A stretch of 64,000 nucleotides of DNA from Harmothoe impar (lineage: Eukaryota > Annelida > Polychaeta > Phyllodocida > Polynoidae). Below are positions 38,300 to 49,170 of the stretch, piece after piece (position 1 is the first letter of the stretch; each line of letters begins with the position of its first letter). The notes under the pieces are model-generated. The model saw only the letters and a list, made by a program, of their open reading frames with translations. It was not told the DNA's origin and ran no database searches. Made by a program: the position numbers and the translations under genes. The DNA is taken from the NCBI GenBank assembly GCA_947462335.1, contig OX381704.1, positions 42,660,942-42,724,941 on the forward strand, written 5' to 3'.

Positions 38300-41200
38300 G
38301 TGAGTACCTCCTTCTAATCTCCCCCTGTCCATCCCCTTCTCTATACCATCCCTATCTCCTCATCTTATCTTGCACGGTCTGCCTCATGGTGGTTTAATTG
38401 CTGATAATTTATTACAGACACCCAAATGTAACGAGTCATCACACATTAAGGTAGGCAATATTTTGTGATGCAGCTGCTCTAAAGTCACCACAGCACACAG
38501 GTAGGGGACTCCACCTGGATGGCTCTTCTCAATGTCGAATCACCCAATACTCCGTGGGTGGCATCAAGGGATACTGGATTGACTCCGTCGTCAGAAACAC
38601 TCGGCGATACAGGAATAGAAAATGGATACAGAGATCGAATGGATGGGCGTTGGTAGGATTGGAGGATACAGGTAGCAGTGCTGGCGTGTCATCTGCAAAT
38701 CCCATATTTACCCCTATCATTGGTGGTGCTGCTGTTGAGCGGATCGATCAACCACCCTAGTGGTCTGTGGATCAGCAATGTGTGTATAGCATGGGGAAGG
38801 TGTATGCATTACGGGGATGGGATAGAACTCAAAATAGGACGCTTTTAACCTGGGGACTACAGGTGAAGGGGAGCTCACTGAGTCCACCAAAGCAACCTTC
38901 ATTGTTATGGATGCCTCCCAGGCTTGAAACGGAATAAATGACAATTTAACGCAAACAAAGACCGATTTTCTGACTGTAATCACAGAGCCCTCGACAACTG
39001 TAGAATGGATGGGTGAAGCTGAACATTGCAACTCACTCTATTATCGCCCAGTACCTGTGGGGTGGCTATTGAGCTATGGCTGCTGTTCCTCCATTAAACA
39101 TGGGGCCTGTCTATGCTGATGTTGGAGGAAAACACCAGAACAAGACCGATGTGTTAGGTTTTTACCCCACCCACCTACACTGCCCACCATATCTGCTGAA
39201 AACCTATTTGGATTTAAGATGGGGGAGGTGGTCTCCCATATTGGGTCCATAAATTATACCAAAACCCGAGGCACATAAATGGAGTAACTGCAGCCCTGTA
39301 AACATTCATCACTTAGTCGGTGCTGATAGGAAACCATGATTTAAATTGAAGGATGGATAAAACCTACATGGAGGCTGTAAAATGCAGGGGGATAATTGAC
39401 ATCTCCTGGGTCTTATTAATGGAAAGTTTAATGTCAGACACACTGGACGTCTCAGTCAATTTGCTTTCATATGAGGATGTTTGTCTTTCATCTTACAAAA
39501 AGCAACTGCTCCCATGCAAGTTTCCTAACCATTAGGCACGTCATTTTAAACGAAATTAAAACCTATGCAAATCCTATTTAGAAGACGTATCAGCATACAG
39601 CTAGTCATTAGGGGCAGGTGGCGTAGTATATTGAATCCCTCCTACATATACAAGGGTGGATATGTATCCTTTTGGGATGATACTGATCCGGCTGATCAGA
39701 ATTGGTACATCCTAATTGCTTCTGTCAGTCCATTTCTAGTGAAAACCTTGAGAGACTTGGAGGATTTGTCACCGAAAGACAGAAATCCCCCTATTCACTG
39801 CCCGAATCCAATATAAGAGGCAGCACTGTTATGGAGTAACACTTCACCCAGGCTATATACAAGGGACTGCAGGGAAGGGTCCGGGGGTATTGGGGATGAT
39901 GACCATGCCATACTGAAACTATACTACTGCATAAAAAGGGAAAATGGTGACATATGGCGAAATGCCTCAATATATATGCCACAACATGTGCTATAATTGT
40001 CACATCAATGCTGATAATAATTTCTATGTTGCCCAAATCGGTAATACAAACTCCCTTACGCATCGATATAACTGCCATAGTGCTGAAATTAACACAAAAA
40101 CGGGCAGAAATACCTCTACAGTGAATGCCTCCATAAAATGTGTCCCGGACTTTGAACAGTCCCCGCCCACTTTTAAAAGCATATTGTGGTGAAGTAATTA
40201 TGTGTCAGAGATTATACTTTATGGTTATTCCTAAATCACGAAAAACCCTTTTAACACCCACCATCAATCTTGTATTACCTGACGGTCAATGGTCCGCACC
40301 CTTGTTTCATCAGCAGCAAAAAGCTAGGATTGATGCAGGTGGTTAAATCAGCTGAAAAAGTTTGCACTTCTTTATTCCTGTCGGAAATTAGAATCCTGTG
40401 AAAATAAAAAATATTTATGATGGTTCAAAGAAGTCTTCCCGGGGGAAAATTCATGGGATCAATTAAGCTATCCTTTTATATGCAACCATCTATCACTACT
40501 GTGCCCTGTACGAAAGGCAATAATTATGGTTAAATATACATACCCTTTATTGCCATCCTTCTGACTAATCACATTGATTGTCTGCGACGCATATCTCATT
40601 TAAATGATGTCTTTTGTCTGAGCAGCAGAGCAAGGGAATATATATAACAAGGCAGGCCACATCAGGACCACAAAGGAGATGGGAAGAGGAATGAAAAACT
40701 CCCATTACAGAGCGTATAACGAATTAGACGCCATCCATCGGCCCTCTGATTACTGGGGAATTAGGCGGAGAGGGAGGGGGTGATAAAAGTGGGCTGAGGT
40801 CCCGGGGACAAATAGATGGTACCCCACACAGACTCGGCTCCCACAAGCAGGAGATTAGTCCTCCGTGTGCCCAAGGCTAGGGACAGAGCCATGTGGATGC
40901 TAATGTTAACCCTTTATAGGCTGTATTTGCATTACTGCATTATACCATTTATCGTCTCTATGCATGTAGTTGCATGCACCCAAAGACTATATTTTTTAAC
41001 TTACATTTTTGGATCTAGCTCGAGTGATCACCAGTACTACTACTACTTAAAAGTGGTAGACGGCCTAGAATGCAAGTACAAGTATTACAAGTATATGGCA
41101 TTAGCTAGTGCTATCATGATATAAGCCTCATATAAAGGGACCGTGAGGTTATCGTTCAGCTGCGACGACCAGTGTGTTTGCATGGGAATGGATACACACA

Positions 41201-41424
41201 GGAGACATGCGATATACAATACCCTTGCACTGTACCCACGTCACACCTAGATACTGTGCTGTACCACAAAGGTGTGAAAGGCCAGCAAGGTAACTCCCAT
41301 GCATCACTATAGCGTCGTTGTGCAAAGGCTGTGGAGGATACACGGCATTCTATTAAAGGGCCCTAGAAGAGCTTGCCAGTCTATGCAGTATCAGCCAAGC
41401 ACGGTGGGTAAATCATGTTGTCAG
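38300..41424 (+). other. Intron 3 (about 3.1 kb)
   Basis: AT-rich non-coding sequence between the proposed exons 3 and 4. No repeat family or additional exon is recognised. Confidence 0.45.
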
Positions 41425-41683
41425 CCGTCATTCACTTTACGGCCCCGTCCGGCCAGACAAGGCGTCCCACCGGTGGCGAACCGGACGCCGGGAGAGCGTC
41501 CATCCTGTCAACGGCTCCTCTGCCGCCTATCGCCGCCGCCCACCGACACGACGTCAGTTTCAGCTTGAAAGCCTCGCAAACGACAGCAATTTGTCGGTGG
41601 TCGCCGAGGCGCTGCACTGTAGCCCCCGCCCCTATACTCCTGCACTCCCACCCCCATCCTTCCATCTTCCCTACCTTTTATCG
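41425..41683 (+). CDS. Host gene, exon 4 (basic, Arg/Pro-rich segment)
   Basis: A CpG-rich block between AT-rich flanks with a long open frame of protein-like composition. It contains RHSLYGPVRPDKASHRW, then an Arg-rich stretch (GRRESVHPVNGSS ... RRRPPTRR), then FQLESLANDSNLSVVAEALH and a Pro-rich end. The donor is TATCG|gtaact. The acceptor is uncertain: cag at 41424 has a weak pyrimidine tract, and AGs ending at 41358, 41388 and 41394 would all enter in the same phase 2, so the frame is robust even though the left edge is not. It exits in phase 0. The basic Arg-rich part could be a nuclear signal or phosphosite region. Overlapping frames are also open here, which lowers certainty. Confidence 0.5.
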
Positions 41684-42110
41684 GTAACTACCCACACACT
41701 GTGGTACGTAGACATAGAGGAAAATGGGGAGAGAAGAGAAAGTGAAGCCAGAATGGGCAGGCAGGGAAGGCACAGCGGAAGTCATCCAGCGCTCCCACAA
41801 CCAAATAAAGATTGGTTTCAGTGACTTCTATATCACTTCATGACTATGTATAGCCCTCTGATCCCCTGCTAGAAATTATACCCTTTTCTATCCTATGATC
41901 AAATCACATCGTTTATCTTGTTTTCGCAAACTGTATTAAGTCTTGACCAACTCTTAACAACTTCCGCCTTTCCTAAATTCCTGTTACATTGCAGGATGTT
42001 TTCGTCCTACTAGTTATTTTTACTAGAGAGGTTCTGTTCATTCATAGGGTAAGCCCAACGCTTACCTACACCCTACACTTCCCCTGCCGTCTAAACAGGC
42101 AATTACATCT

Positions 42111-42520
42111 TGAGGAAAATGTCCACTTTTACTATACTACTCAGTACTGTACAGAGTACATCCTGAGGCAATGTCCACCTTCATGATACTACTCAGTGTT
42201 GTACAGAGTCCACCCTGAGGCAATGTCGACTTTTACTTTACTACTCAGTGTTGTACAGAGTCCATCCTGAGGCAAAGTCCACTTTCACTAGGCTACTCAA
42301 TCTCACACAGAATCCATCCTGAGGCAATGTCCACTTTACTATACTACTCAGTGTTGTACGGAGTTCATCCTGAGGCAATGTCCACTTTACTATACTACTC
42401 AGTGTTGTACAGAGTTCATCCTGAGGCAATGTCCACTTTCACTATACTACTCAATCTCACACAGAATCCATCCTGAGGCAATGTCCACTTTACTATACTA
42501 CTCAGTGGTGTACATCGTCC
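42111..42520. repeat. Minisatellite, about 8 copies of a 51-53 bp unit
   Basis: Units start at about 42111, 42164, 42216, 42268, 42320, 42371, 42422 and 42474, each reading TGAGGCAATGTCCACTTT then ACTATACTACTCA. Two unit types alternate irregularly: one ends GTGTTGTACAGAGT, the other ATCTCACACAGAAT. Diverged single copies occur downstream (about 42970-43080 and 43195-43220). The apparent minus-strand peptide repeat (PQDELCTTLSSIVKW) is a by-product of the near-52-bp period. Confidence 0.9.
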
Positions 42521-45139
42521 ACCCCACGCGCACCAACTGACCTTTGTCTCCAAGCAGAGTCCTAGTCCTACCGTCAGGTAGGACAGTGTGGGCCACTGTG
42601 ACTGCTACACCTGGCTACCTGTGCTACCTGTGTACAGACCTCTGTCCCTTCCTTGCTCCCCACAGTGTTGTAGGTATGCAGGCCATGTGCTTTGAGGACC
42701 GCAGCAATGTTGACACAAAGCAGAAGGGGGACTTTGCTAAATGTGGGTATATCTCCAGTTTAATGCAAAATTGTGTGTTCTGCATCCCAGTAATATTATT
42801 TACTATGCAAATCCATTAGATTATGGCCTTTTAATGCATCCAAATGCATGCATTTTCACCAGAATGCTATGCTCAAAGCAGAGGGGGAACATAGAGTTGA
42901 CTACCCTGTTTCTGTGAACAGAAACACCTGACCTCCCCCCCCCGAGGTTTATCTCAGTGGTGGCCCGTGGTCCATCCTGAGTGGACGTGCACTTTCCCCA
43001 TACTACTCTATGTACCGAGCTGACGCTAAGTCAGTGTCCACTTTCACTATACTACTCAATGCTGTAAAGTGGGTGTCTATCCTGAGTCTCCAAGGTTTGG
43101 TCGGCCCACTGTCGAGACTGAATAATATGCTATGATGTACTTAATAAAATATTACTTAACTGAAACTTGAACTTGTATCAAGTTTCCGTATAACATTCAG
43201 TGTTCTACGGAGTTCATACTGAAGGTCTTTTTTTCAATGATTATTTTGCCTTGGCCCTTCTTTTCAACTGTATTAATATCCGTCCTTCTCCGACTTGGGT
43301 CTATGATAGGCAAGACTATTATAATGTCTTCTTGAATGTGTTACCTACGTGTAATGTACGGTAAGAGATTTTAGGGGTGGTTTAGCTTCGACAGTCAAGC
43401 ATGTGGTACGCACGTGTCAATAAGGGGATAATGAGTCGACAAATTGACGGCATTGGCATAGAAGCGGGACACTAATTAGACTAGGGATCTGTGCAACACG
43501 CCATCGGCACATCTGGGGTGGTTTAGCTGCAGGTACAGGTGGGGGAGGAGGTGGCGGGATACACCCTGGAGGATAGCACTACTGCCCATAGCCACTCTGC
43601 ATTGGCAATGATAAGAATAGCGTCTGCCCGTTTACCGAGATGCCATTGTATGCTTTCTGTTTGGGGATTGCTATCTCATGTTTCCGCCACGCCAACCTCT
43701 GCCTCCGATAAAGTACGCTGCAAGGTTGGACCCCGTGCCAATGTATCTATATAATTATCTATGTATATTATATTGGCAAGTATGCTAACTATACTGCATA
43801 TCTTTATAAGGGCAATGACCATACTGTTGTCAACGTCAGAGGAAGGCCGTGTAGACATTAATATATAATAGCCTTGCCTAATGGTACCTTTGCGTACTTG
43901 ATCGTGATGGAAATGAGCCACCAAAAGTCAAAATAACAATTGTGAAAAAGCCATAATTACCTAAACACTGAGCACTGCCTTCCATCACTTTGACAACGAC
44001 GGAAACTTAGTTTTTCCACAGTGTCGGATACTAAGGATATTACTTATATTGTGAAGAAATAACAGACGTCTCCATTAAAAAGAGAGATGAAGATAAATGT
44101 CACCCTTGCCTTTTGTAATCTGTCCTGGTAATGATACTCCTCCCTTAGTAATTTTGGACTTCTCACATATATAGATAATGTATCTCTCAAGTAGGCGATT
44201 TTGTCCTATGAACTGCCGTGACGTCATGGTGAGCGATGTTATGACCTGCCACATCCGGATATAACCGGAAGTGGTGATGTGACAATCTCTGGGCGCTGCT
44301 ATAGTCGGCTATAACATGCAGGGAGGGCAAAGGGTTGCTGTCACCATGGGGGAGAGGTTACAAGTAAGACGACTGAGGCATGCATATCTGAGGGGATGAA
44401 GGGACATAGGGCATAGAGCTGTATGAAAGGTAGGGTAGGGAAGGGTAGAGGATGGTGGGGGGTTGGGAAGTGGTGGTGGGGGAGTGGGGATGGGGAGATA
44501 GGTTCAGGAATAACAAGCTAGCCATTGTTGTTACTTTCCATTTCCTGCCACCAGTCGTCGCTGCTGTCGCTCTCCCGGTCATGGCCCTATGTCCTTGATC
44601 TTCGATCACTGCATGGAACCGGAAAGGCAAAGCTTACCCTCAAAGCGAAGGCCTGGCTAAGCTCCAACTAGACTCGGCTAAATATGACCCCTTTGAAGAA
44701 GACTTTGAACAGGTATAGACTCCTCTGGAGGCTGCCTCTGGATTAGATATGTCTAGGGGGCGAATAAGAGTAGCATGAGAGTCCTTAAGGGCGCAGTGCC
44801 TTCGCATATGGCGCTTATTTAAAGCCCACTATTGCAGCACTCTGTATGGTGAGATAGAAAGGCCCCCGTGATATTTTAGTGCAAAGTGAACGCAACATTT
44901 ACATTGGAGATAGCCTTAGGTCTAATATTCATCTTTGGAATTTTGAAAGGTATGTTCTGAAAAGGTATTTTGTACCTAGCATCTCAAAGTCCTTGTGAGT
45001 AGTATTTTAGCATTGACCTCTAAGTAGGTTGTAATAAATGACGGGTTAATGCCCTTGTCACCCTGTAATGGTGACGTAGACTACGTCGTGACGCGAGGAC
45101 GTGTCTCTAGTAGGCTTGCAGTACCTGTCTCCCCTATGC

Positions 45140-45176
45140 CCTCACCCCTCCCCCTCCCCCCTCCCCCCTCCCCTTC
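45140..45176 (-). other. Homopyrimidine tract; G-quadruplex-capable minus strand
   Basis: A run of C4-C6 blocks separated by single T (CCTCCCCCTCCCCCCTCCCC type) gives at least four G-runs of four or more on the minus strand with one-nucleotide loops. This is the strongest quadruplex-forming pattern in the window. No gene is attached to it. Confidence 0.6.
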
Positions 45177-45737
45177 AATAAGTGACATGCAGCCCCTGAT
45201 GGGAGAGTGAACCATTATTGGACATTCCCCAACCCGATGAGACAAGCGAGCGTGCCACACCCTTCTCCTCGTGTCGTCACTGAATAGCTAAGGCCATGCC
45301 TCTCGCCTGGCCGCCCTAATGGTTCAGAGGGCTCCCACACCCTGCCCCCTCCCCGCGACCAGTACCTTACACCATTTCCAACTCCGCTGCACTTTTGCAC
45401 CGGGTAACCGGCCTTCTAGGTGTTGGCACTGTCCCATGAGCTGACACCTCTTAAAGGCCATGCAGGTAAGAAGGCGTGTGATGAGAGGATGAGGTACCGG
45501 CTCCTATCTATGTACTTAAAGGACTTGCCATCTGACACATTTGACTTCCTTTTCCTATATTTATGCCTTCATGCAGTTGGTTTCTTTTCTGCCCATCAAA
45601 TCGTCCATACGTTCATTTGTTATTATTCTCCCTGTTGTTCTATGCTTCTAGTTATCTATGCTATACAGACTAACACCCGAAACCCATTTTATCTCCATAA
45701 TACCCCTCCTTCGTATAAAAATAATGATACTGATTAA

Positions 45738-46066
45738 CTCTTTCCAGCCGGCTAGTGCATTAATGCACTACCTGGTAAAAAACGGCTAGTGCATTAATGC
45801 ACTATGAGGAGGGCATTTTTGGTATGAAATGGTATCATTCCGAGCACCCCCAATAAACATTTTGAACAGACATGATCTGCTTTCGTGGTACCATATGAAA
45901 GGAAATTGCATACAGATTGCAAATCAGTCATTTGAAAACTTGTATCACAAATACCTATTCTCATATCAAACTCAATATAACCCTATTTATTAATACTGCT
46001 TGGTCTAGGGCCTCAATGTGCCGTATTCTAGGGAGTTTAAAATATCATAGAGCCGGCTGGAAAGAG
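45738..46066. mobile_element. TTAA-flanked miniature element, piggyBac-like ends
   Basis: Both sides carry TTAA (45734-45737 and 46067-46070). The ends CTCTTTCCAGCCGGCT and AGCCGGCTGGAAAGAG are exact inverse complements. TTAA target duplication with a C/T-rich CYCTTT end is typical of piggyBac-superfamily elements. Just inside the left end the perfect palindrome AGTGCATTAATGCACT occurs twice (45754-45769 and 45788-45803), 34 bp apart. There is no transposase frame, so it is non-autonomous. Confidence 0.8.
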
Positions 46067-47171
46067 TTAATAGTCCGGAGACCTGATCTTTTACACCGAA
46101 AAACACCGGCTATCTCCGTGATATGGGGGCTAAATATGCACCTGAATAATTAATGGTGATTTGTTGGAAACCTTGCATGGATTAAAATAGAATCTCGTTA
46201 GTCGGGGTTGACCTGAGCCAACTCCCACAAGGCTACATTACTCCAGCGATAATTAAACCGGGCCCTGCCAGGCTGAGGGGCATTTAGTGACCGGCAGTAG
46301 ATATCGGAGCTATTGGTGATTGTCAACAACTCTTCATTGATGGCCAACAAGTGACAGACATCCGCCAACTCCTCAACACATGCTCATTCAGAAATTCTGT
46401 TCACAGCCATCTTGATCAGTGGAGGTCCTCGTTGCCCTGGCATGTCGATGTCATTGTGAGCAGCTCATGGGAGGCCATTCAGAGCTGCTCTTCACACCCT
46501 CCCGAGTTAATCCACCACACTCCCTTCTTAGAGAGAGCACTACATGTACTTGTACTCAATAGCATAGATATGACACAATCATTCCCAATGTGTTGTGCTT
46601 ATCCAACGTTCAAAGTCCTTAGTTTTCACCTCGAATCGGATTGATTTCCTATGGCCACTATAGTACGAGTTAGTTATTCTTGTGGAATTACTTCTCTGTA
46701 AATCTCAATCACCTCATATCTACACCTTAATGCAACGTGATCGATATGAAGGGTGAAGGGTAGTCTAAAGAACGACCTCTCCGTTCTAAATTCTTAGAAG
46801 TGACGTAGCATTTCCTTACTCACACTAAAAAAATGTATATCTTCACTGTCACCGGATCCATATATTTTATTTGATTCAATAGAAGACCACTCCCCACCCG
46901 TGCTAGCTATTCCAACCTACAAGTACATATTGGAACGCCCCAGACCGGTGTGCCCCAATCTAGTTTTCGGATAGACTTACCCACAGGCTTACACCCTTCT
47001 CCTTTCTCCCATATAGACACCTACCTCTGGCCCCTACCAAGTCTGATCTTCAGCTGATCCCTACGAAGAATGAGCTACTCTAACCATGACCTACCTACCA
47101 AGAGCAGCTCTTCTGCAGACCAAAACTAATCAGAGCGAGAGGTAGACCACTGTCCATTGACACGTTCCCAG

Positions 47172-47363
47172 CACTCTTCCCATTCCCCTCCTCTCCTCCA
47201 ATACCCACTCCCACCCCTTCAACGTGCCTTGACGCCAGCCCCCACCCCTAGTCCCCCAGGTCATTACTCGTTGGACACACCCGTCACCCCAGTACCATCC
47301 TCTGCCCCTCAGCCCAGACCTCAATGGGCCCAGAGCGGCTCCTTTTACGGTCTTAAAGGCTTG
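47172..47363 (+). CDS. Host gene, exon 5 (Pro/Ser/Gln-rich segment)
   Basis: An open frame with an acceptor (cattgacacgttcccag) entering in phase 0, matching exon 4's exit, and a donor (GGCTTG|gtagtt) leaving in phase 0. The peptide is Pro/Ser/Thr-rich: an initial LLQYPLPPLQ patch, then LTPAPTPSPPGHYSLDTP, then AQSGSFYGLKGL. Several TP/SP pairs could be proline-directed kinase sites. Alternative acceptors ending at 47238 and 47259, both with a longer pyrimidine tract, would shorten the exon and enter in phase 1, which does not fit exon 4. The left edge is therefore uncertain. The composition could also arise from a pyrimidine-rich intron end, so confidence is moderate. Confidence 0.45.
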
Positions 47364-48573
47364 GTAGTTTTAGCCTGGAGGGCCAACTGACAGAAGCTAT
47401 AAACAGGCTATCTGTTATCAGGGAATACCTTGAGTATGGGAGTGCTCCAAGGTGGAGATATAGTGTGGTGTAAAGGTTTACATTCCAGACCAGTGTGAGA
47501 ACACCACCGGTGCCTTTAAGTCTGGGTTCAATATAAAATGTCAGTCCAGTTAAAGGTCAACTGAGGTGCAGCTGGGAGCGGGGGCGGATTGCTCGTTGCT
47601 GCCTCTACACACGGCATCAGTAGGCATCTCTCACATCGTAAACATTCCAACACTCACACATGACACCGTCTTGCAGCAATCTATCAGGCCACGAGCTGCG
47701 AATTGAGTAATAAAAAGCCAATCTCTTCCCCTTAATCTACCCCCTCCCTCCAATACCCACATCCTCCCTCCGTCAGAATACCTCATTCCCTACCTCCCAC
47801 GTTCTCCCAATCTCCCCCTCGCCTCCAAATCCCTCCAACACAACCTCCCTCGTCTAGCTAGCTCCTCTCTGTCCTTGTTTCTGACCCTGTCTCTGTCTCA
47901 TACATTCTTTCCCCATCGCTGTTTATGTGATAGTTAGATCATGAATCTACAGTCACGACCAAGCTAAATTGGGTATTTAGTCCAGTGACCAATGATGGTT
48001 TCATTCTCGAGCCTGCCATGGCATGTATACTGATTATTCAACAAGGTCGATCACTCAACATATCTACCGTCTGCTGCAGTCTGCAGGACTGTGGATTGTG
48101 ATGTACGAGACAAATCAATCATCACATTTCTATTGACAGTATAATTTCTTCTCAGAAAGTTATGCTGGAGGAGTCAAGCCAGTATTTCCACAAACTACCA
48201 ATAGAGTTATCAAAAGCTGGGATATAGGTATGTGTCGCTGAGATGGGAAGATGCTCATCAGGCTCTGACCAGATTCTGACCAGGCTCTGACCAGCTGAAG
48301 CCGAGTTGCCCCTACAGAGACAGATGGTGACCAATGGGATGCCTTCCGTTTTCGTCCATGTTCTTTCCCCTGCACCTCCAGGGCCCCGGGTCACGTGACA
48401 GCCTACCTGCCGAGTCAGCAGAAAATTAGGTTAAAGGGACTTTGGGTGTGGGTTAGGGGGTTGTTCCAACGGGAGGAGTGGTCGGGCGGAGAGGGATTAC
48501 TCAAAGAGGGTATGGAGACCCTAGCCAGCCCCGTACATTACCTCTCCTCCCCGCCTCCACCCCACGACCTCAG
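47364..48573 (+). other. Intron 5 (about 1.2 kb)
   Basis: Non-coding; a pyrimidine-rich patch lies near 47.74-47.87 kb. Nothing else is recognised. Confidence 0.45.
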
Positions 48574-48667
48574 GTCCGGTATGGTCCAGCTAGATCCGCT
48601 CTGAGCAACTCAAAGAGCTCCTTGGCAAGGTTAAGAGAGCTGCTCAAGGGTGGGCTACGGTGCACAG
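48574..48667 (+). CDS. Host gene, exon 6 (short helical, basic segment)
   Basis: It is bordered by a long pyrimidine tract and acceptor (ctccaccccacgacctcag|GT) and a good donor (GCACAG|gtaaac), 94 bp apart. Only the phase-0 entry is open; the other two frames contain stops. Phase 0 is exactly what exon 5 supplies. The peptide includes LSNSKSSLARLRELLKGGLR, which reads as a short amphipathic basic helix, unlike the disordered rest of the protein, and could be a binding or membrane-association motif. It exits in phase 1. Splice signals and frame are seen; use is inferred. Confidence 0.55.
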
Positions 48668-48901
48668 GTAAACGGTTTACATGCCTGGAACAAAGCTGTG
48701 TTCCCTCAACAAAGCAGATCCGGGTCAGTAACTTTGCGGGTGGAGGCTGGAGATGTCGACATCCATCAACCTCTGTGTCAAGTGAGGTTGGGCAAGAGGG
48801 ATTACGCCCGGATGTAAAACCAGCACGAGTGGGTGGCTTGGATGTTTACCGTTTAGAGGGCTATAGCAAAAATCGTCTATGCGTACGCATTAGTGTACGC
48901 A

Positions 48902-49170
48902 ATGACATGTCGTTTTCTCCATACGGGTTAATGAACTTCCCATTACGTTACGTGCCTACCTAATAAACAAAAAAGTAGTTATACAACGTTATATGACATG
49001 TCGTTTTCTACATACGGGTTAATGAACTTCCCATTACGTTACTTGATGCCTACCTAATAAACAAAAAAGTAGTTATACAACGTTATAACGTTTCTCTATG
49101 GCTCCTTATTGTGGCAAAACGTGATATAAGAACGTTATTTTGACGTAATATAACGTATTTTCTGGGTACT
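48902..49170. repeat. Tandem duplication (2 x 91-94 bp) plus AACGTT-rich repeat
   Basis: ATGACATGTCGTTTTCT...ACAACGTTAT (48902-48992) is followed immediately by a near-identical copy (48993-49087). The next 85 bp (TAACGTTTCTCTATGGCTCC ... TAACGTATTTTCTGGG) closely match the element at 51481-51632. The duplication differs by a 4-bp insertion and a few substitutions. Confidence 0.85.

Larger units (their letters stand above)
41684..47171 (+). other. Intron 4 (about 5.5 kb)
   Basis: Non-coding stretch with a 51-53 bp minisatellite (42.1 kb), a C-run with G-quadruplex potential on the minus strand (45.14 kb) and a TTAA-flanked miniature element (45.74 kb). A coding-looking patch at 44.5-44.7 kb is discussed as an open question in the findings. 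Confidence 0.45.
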
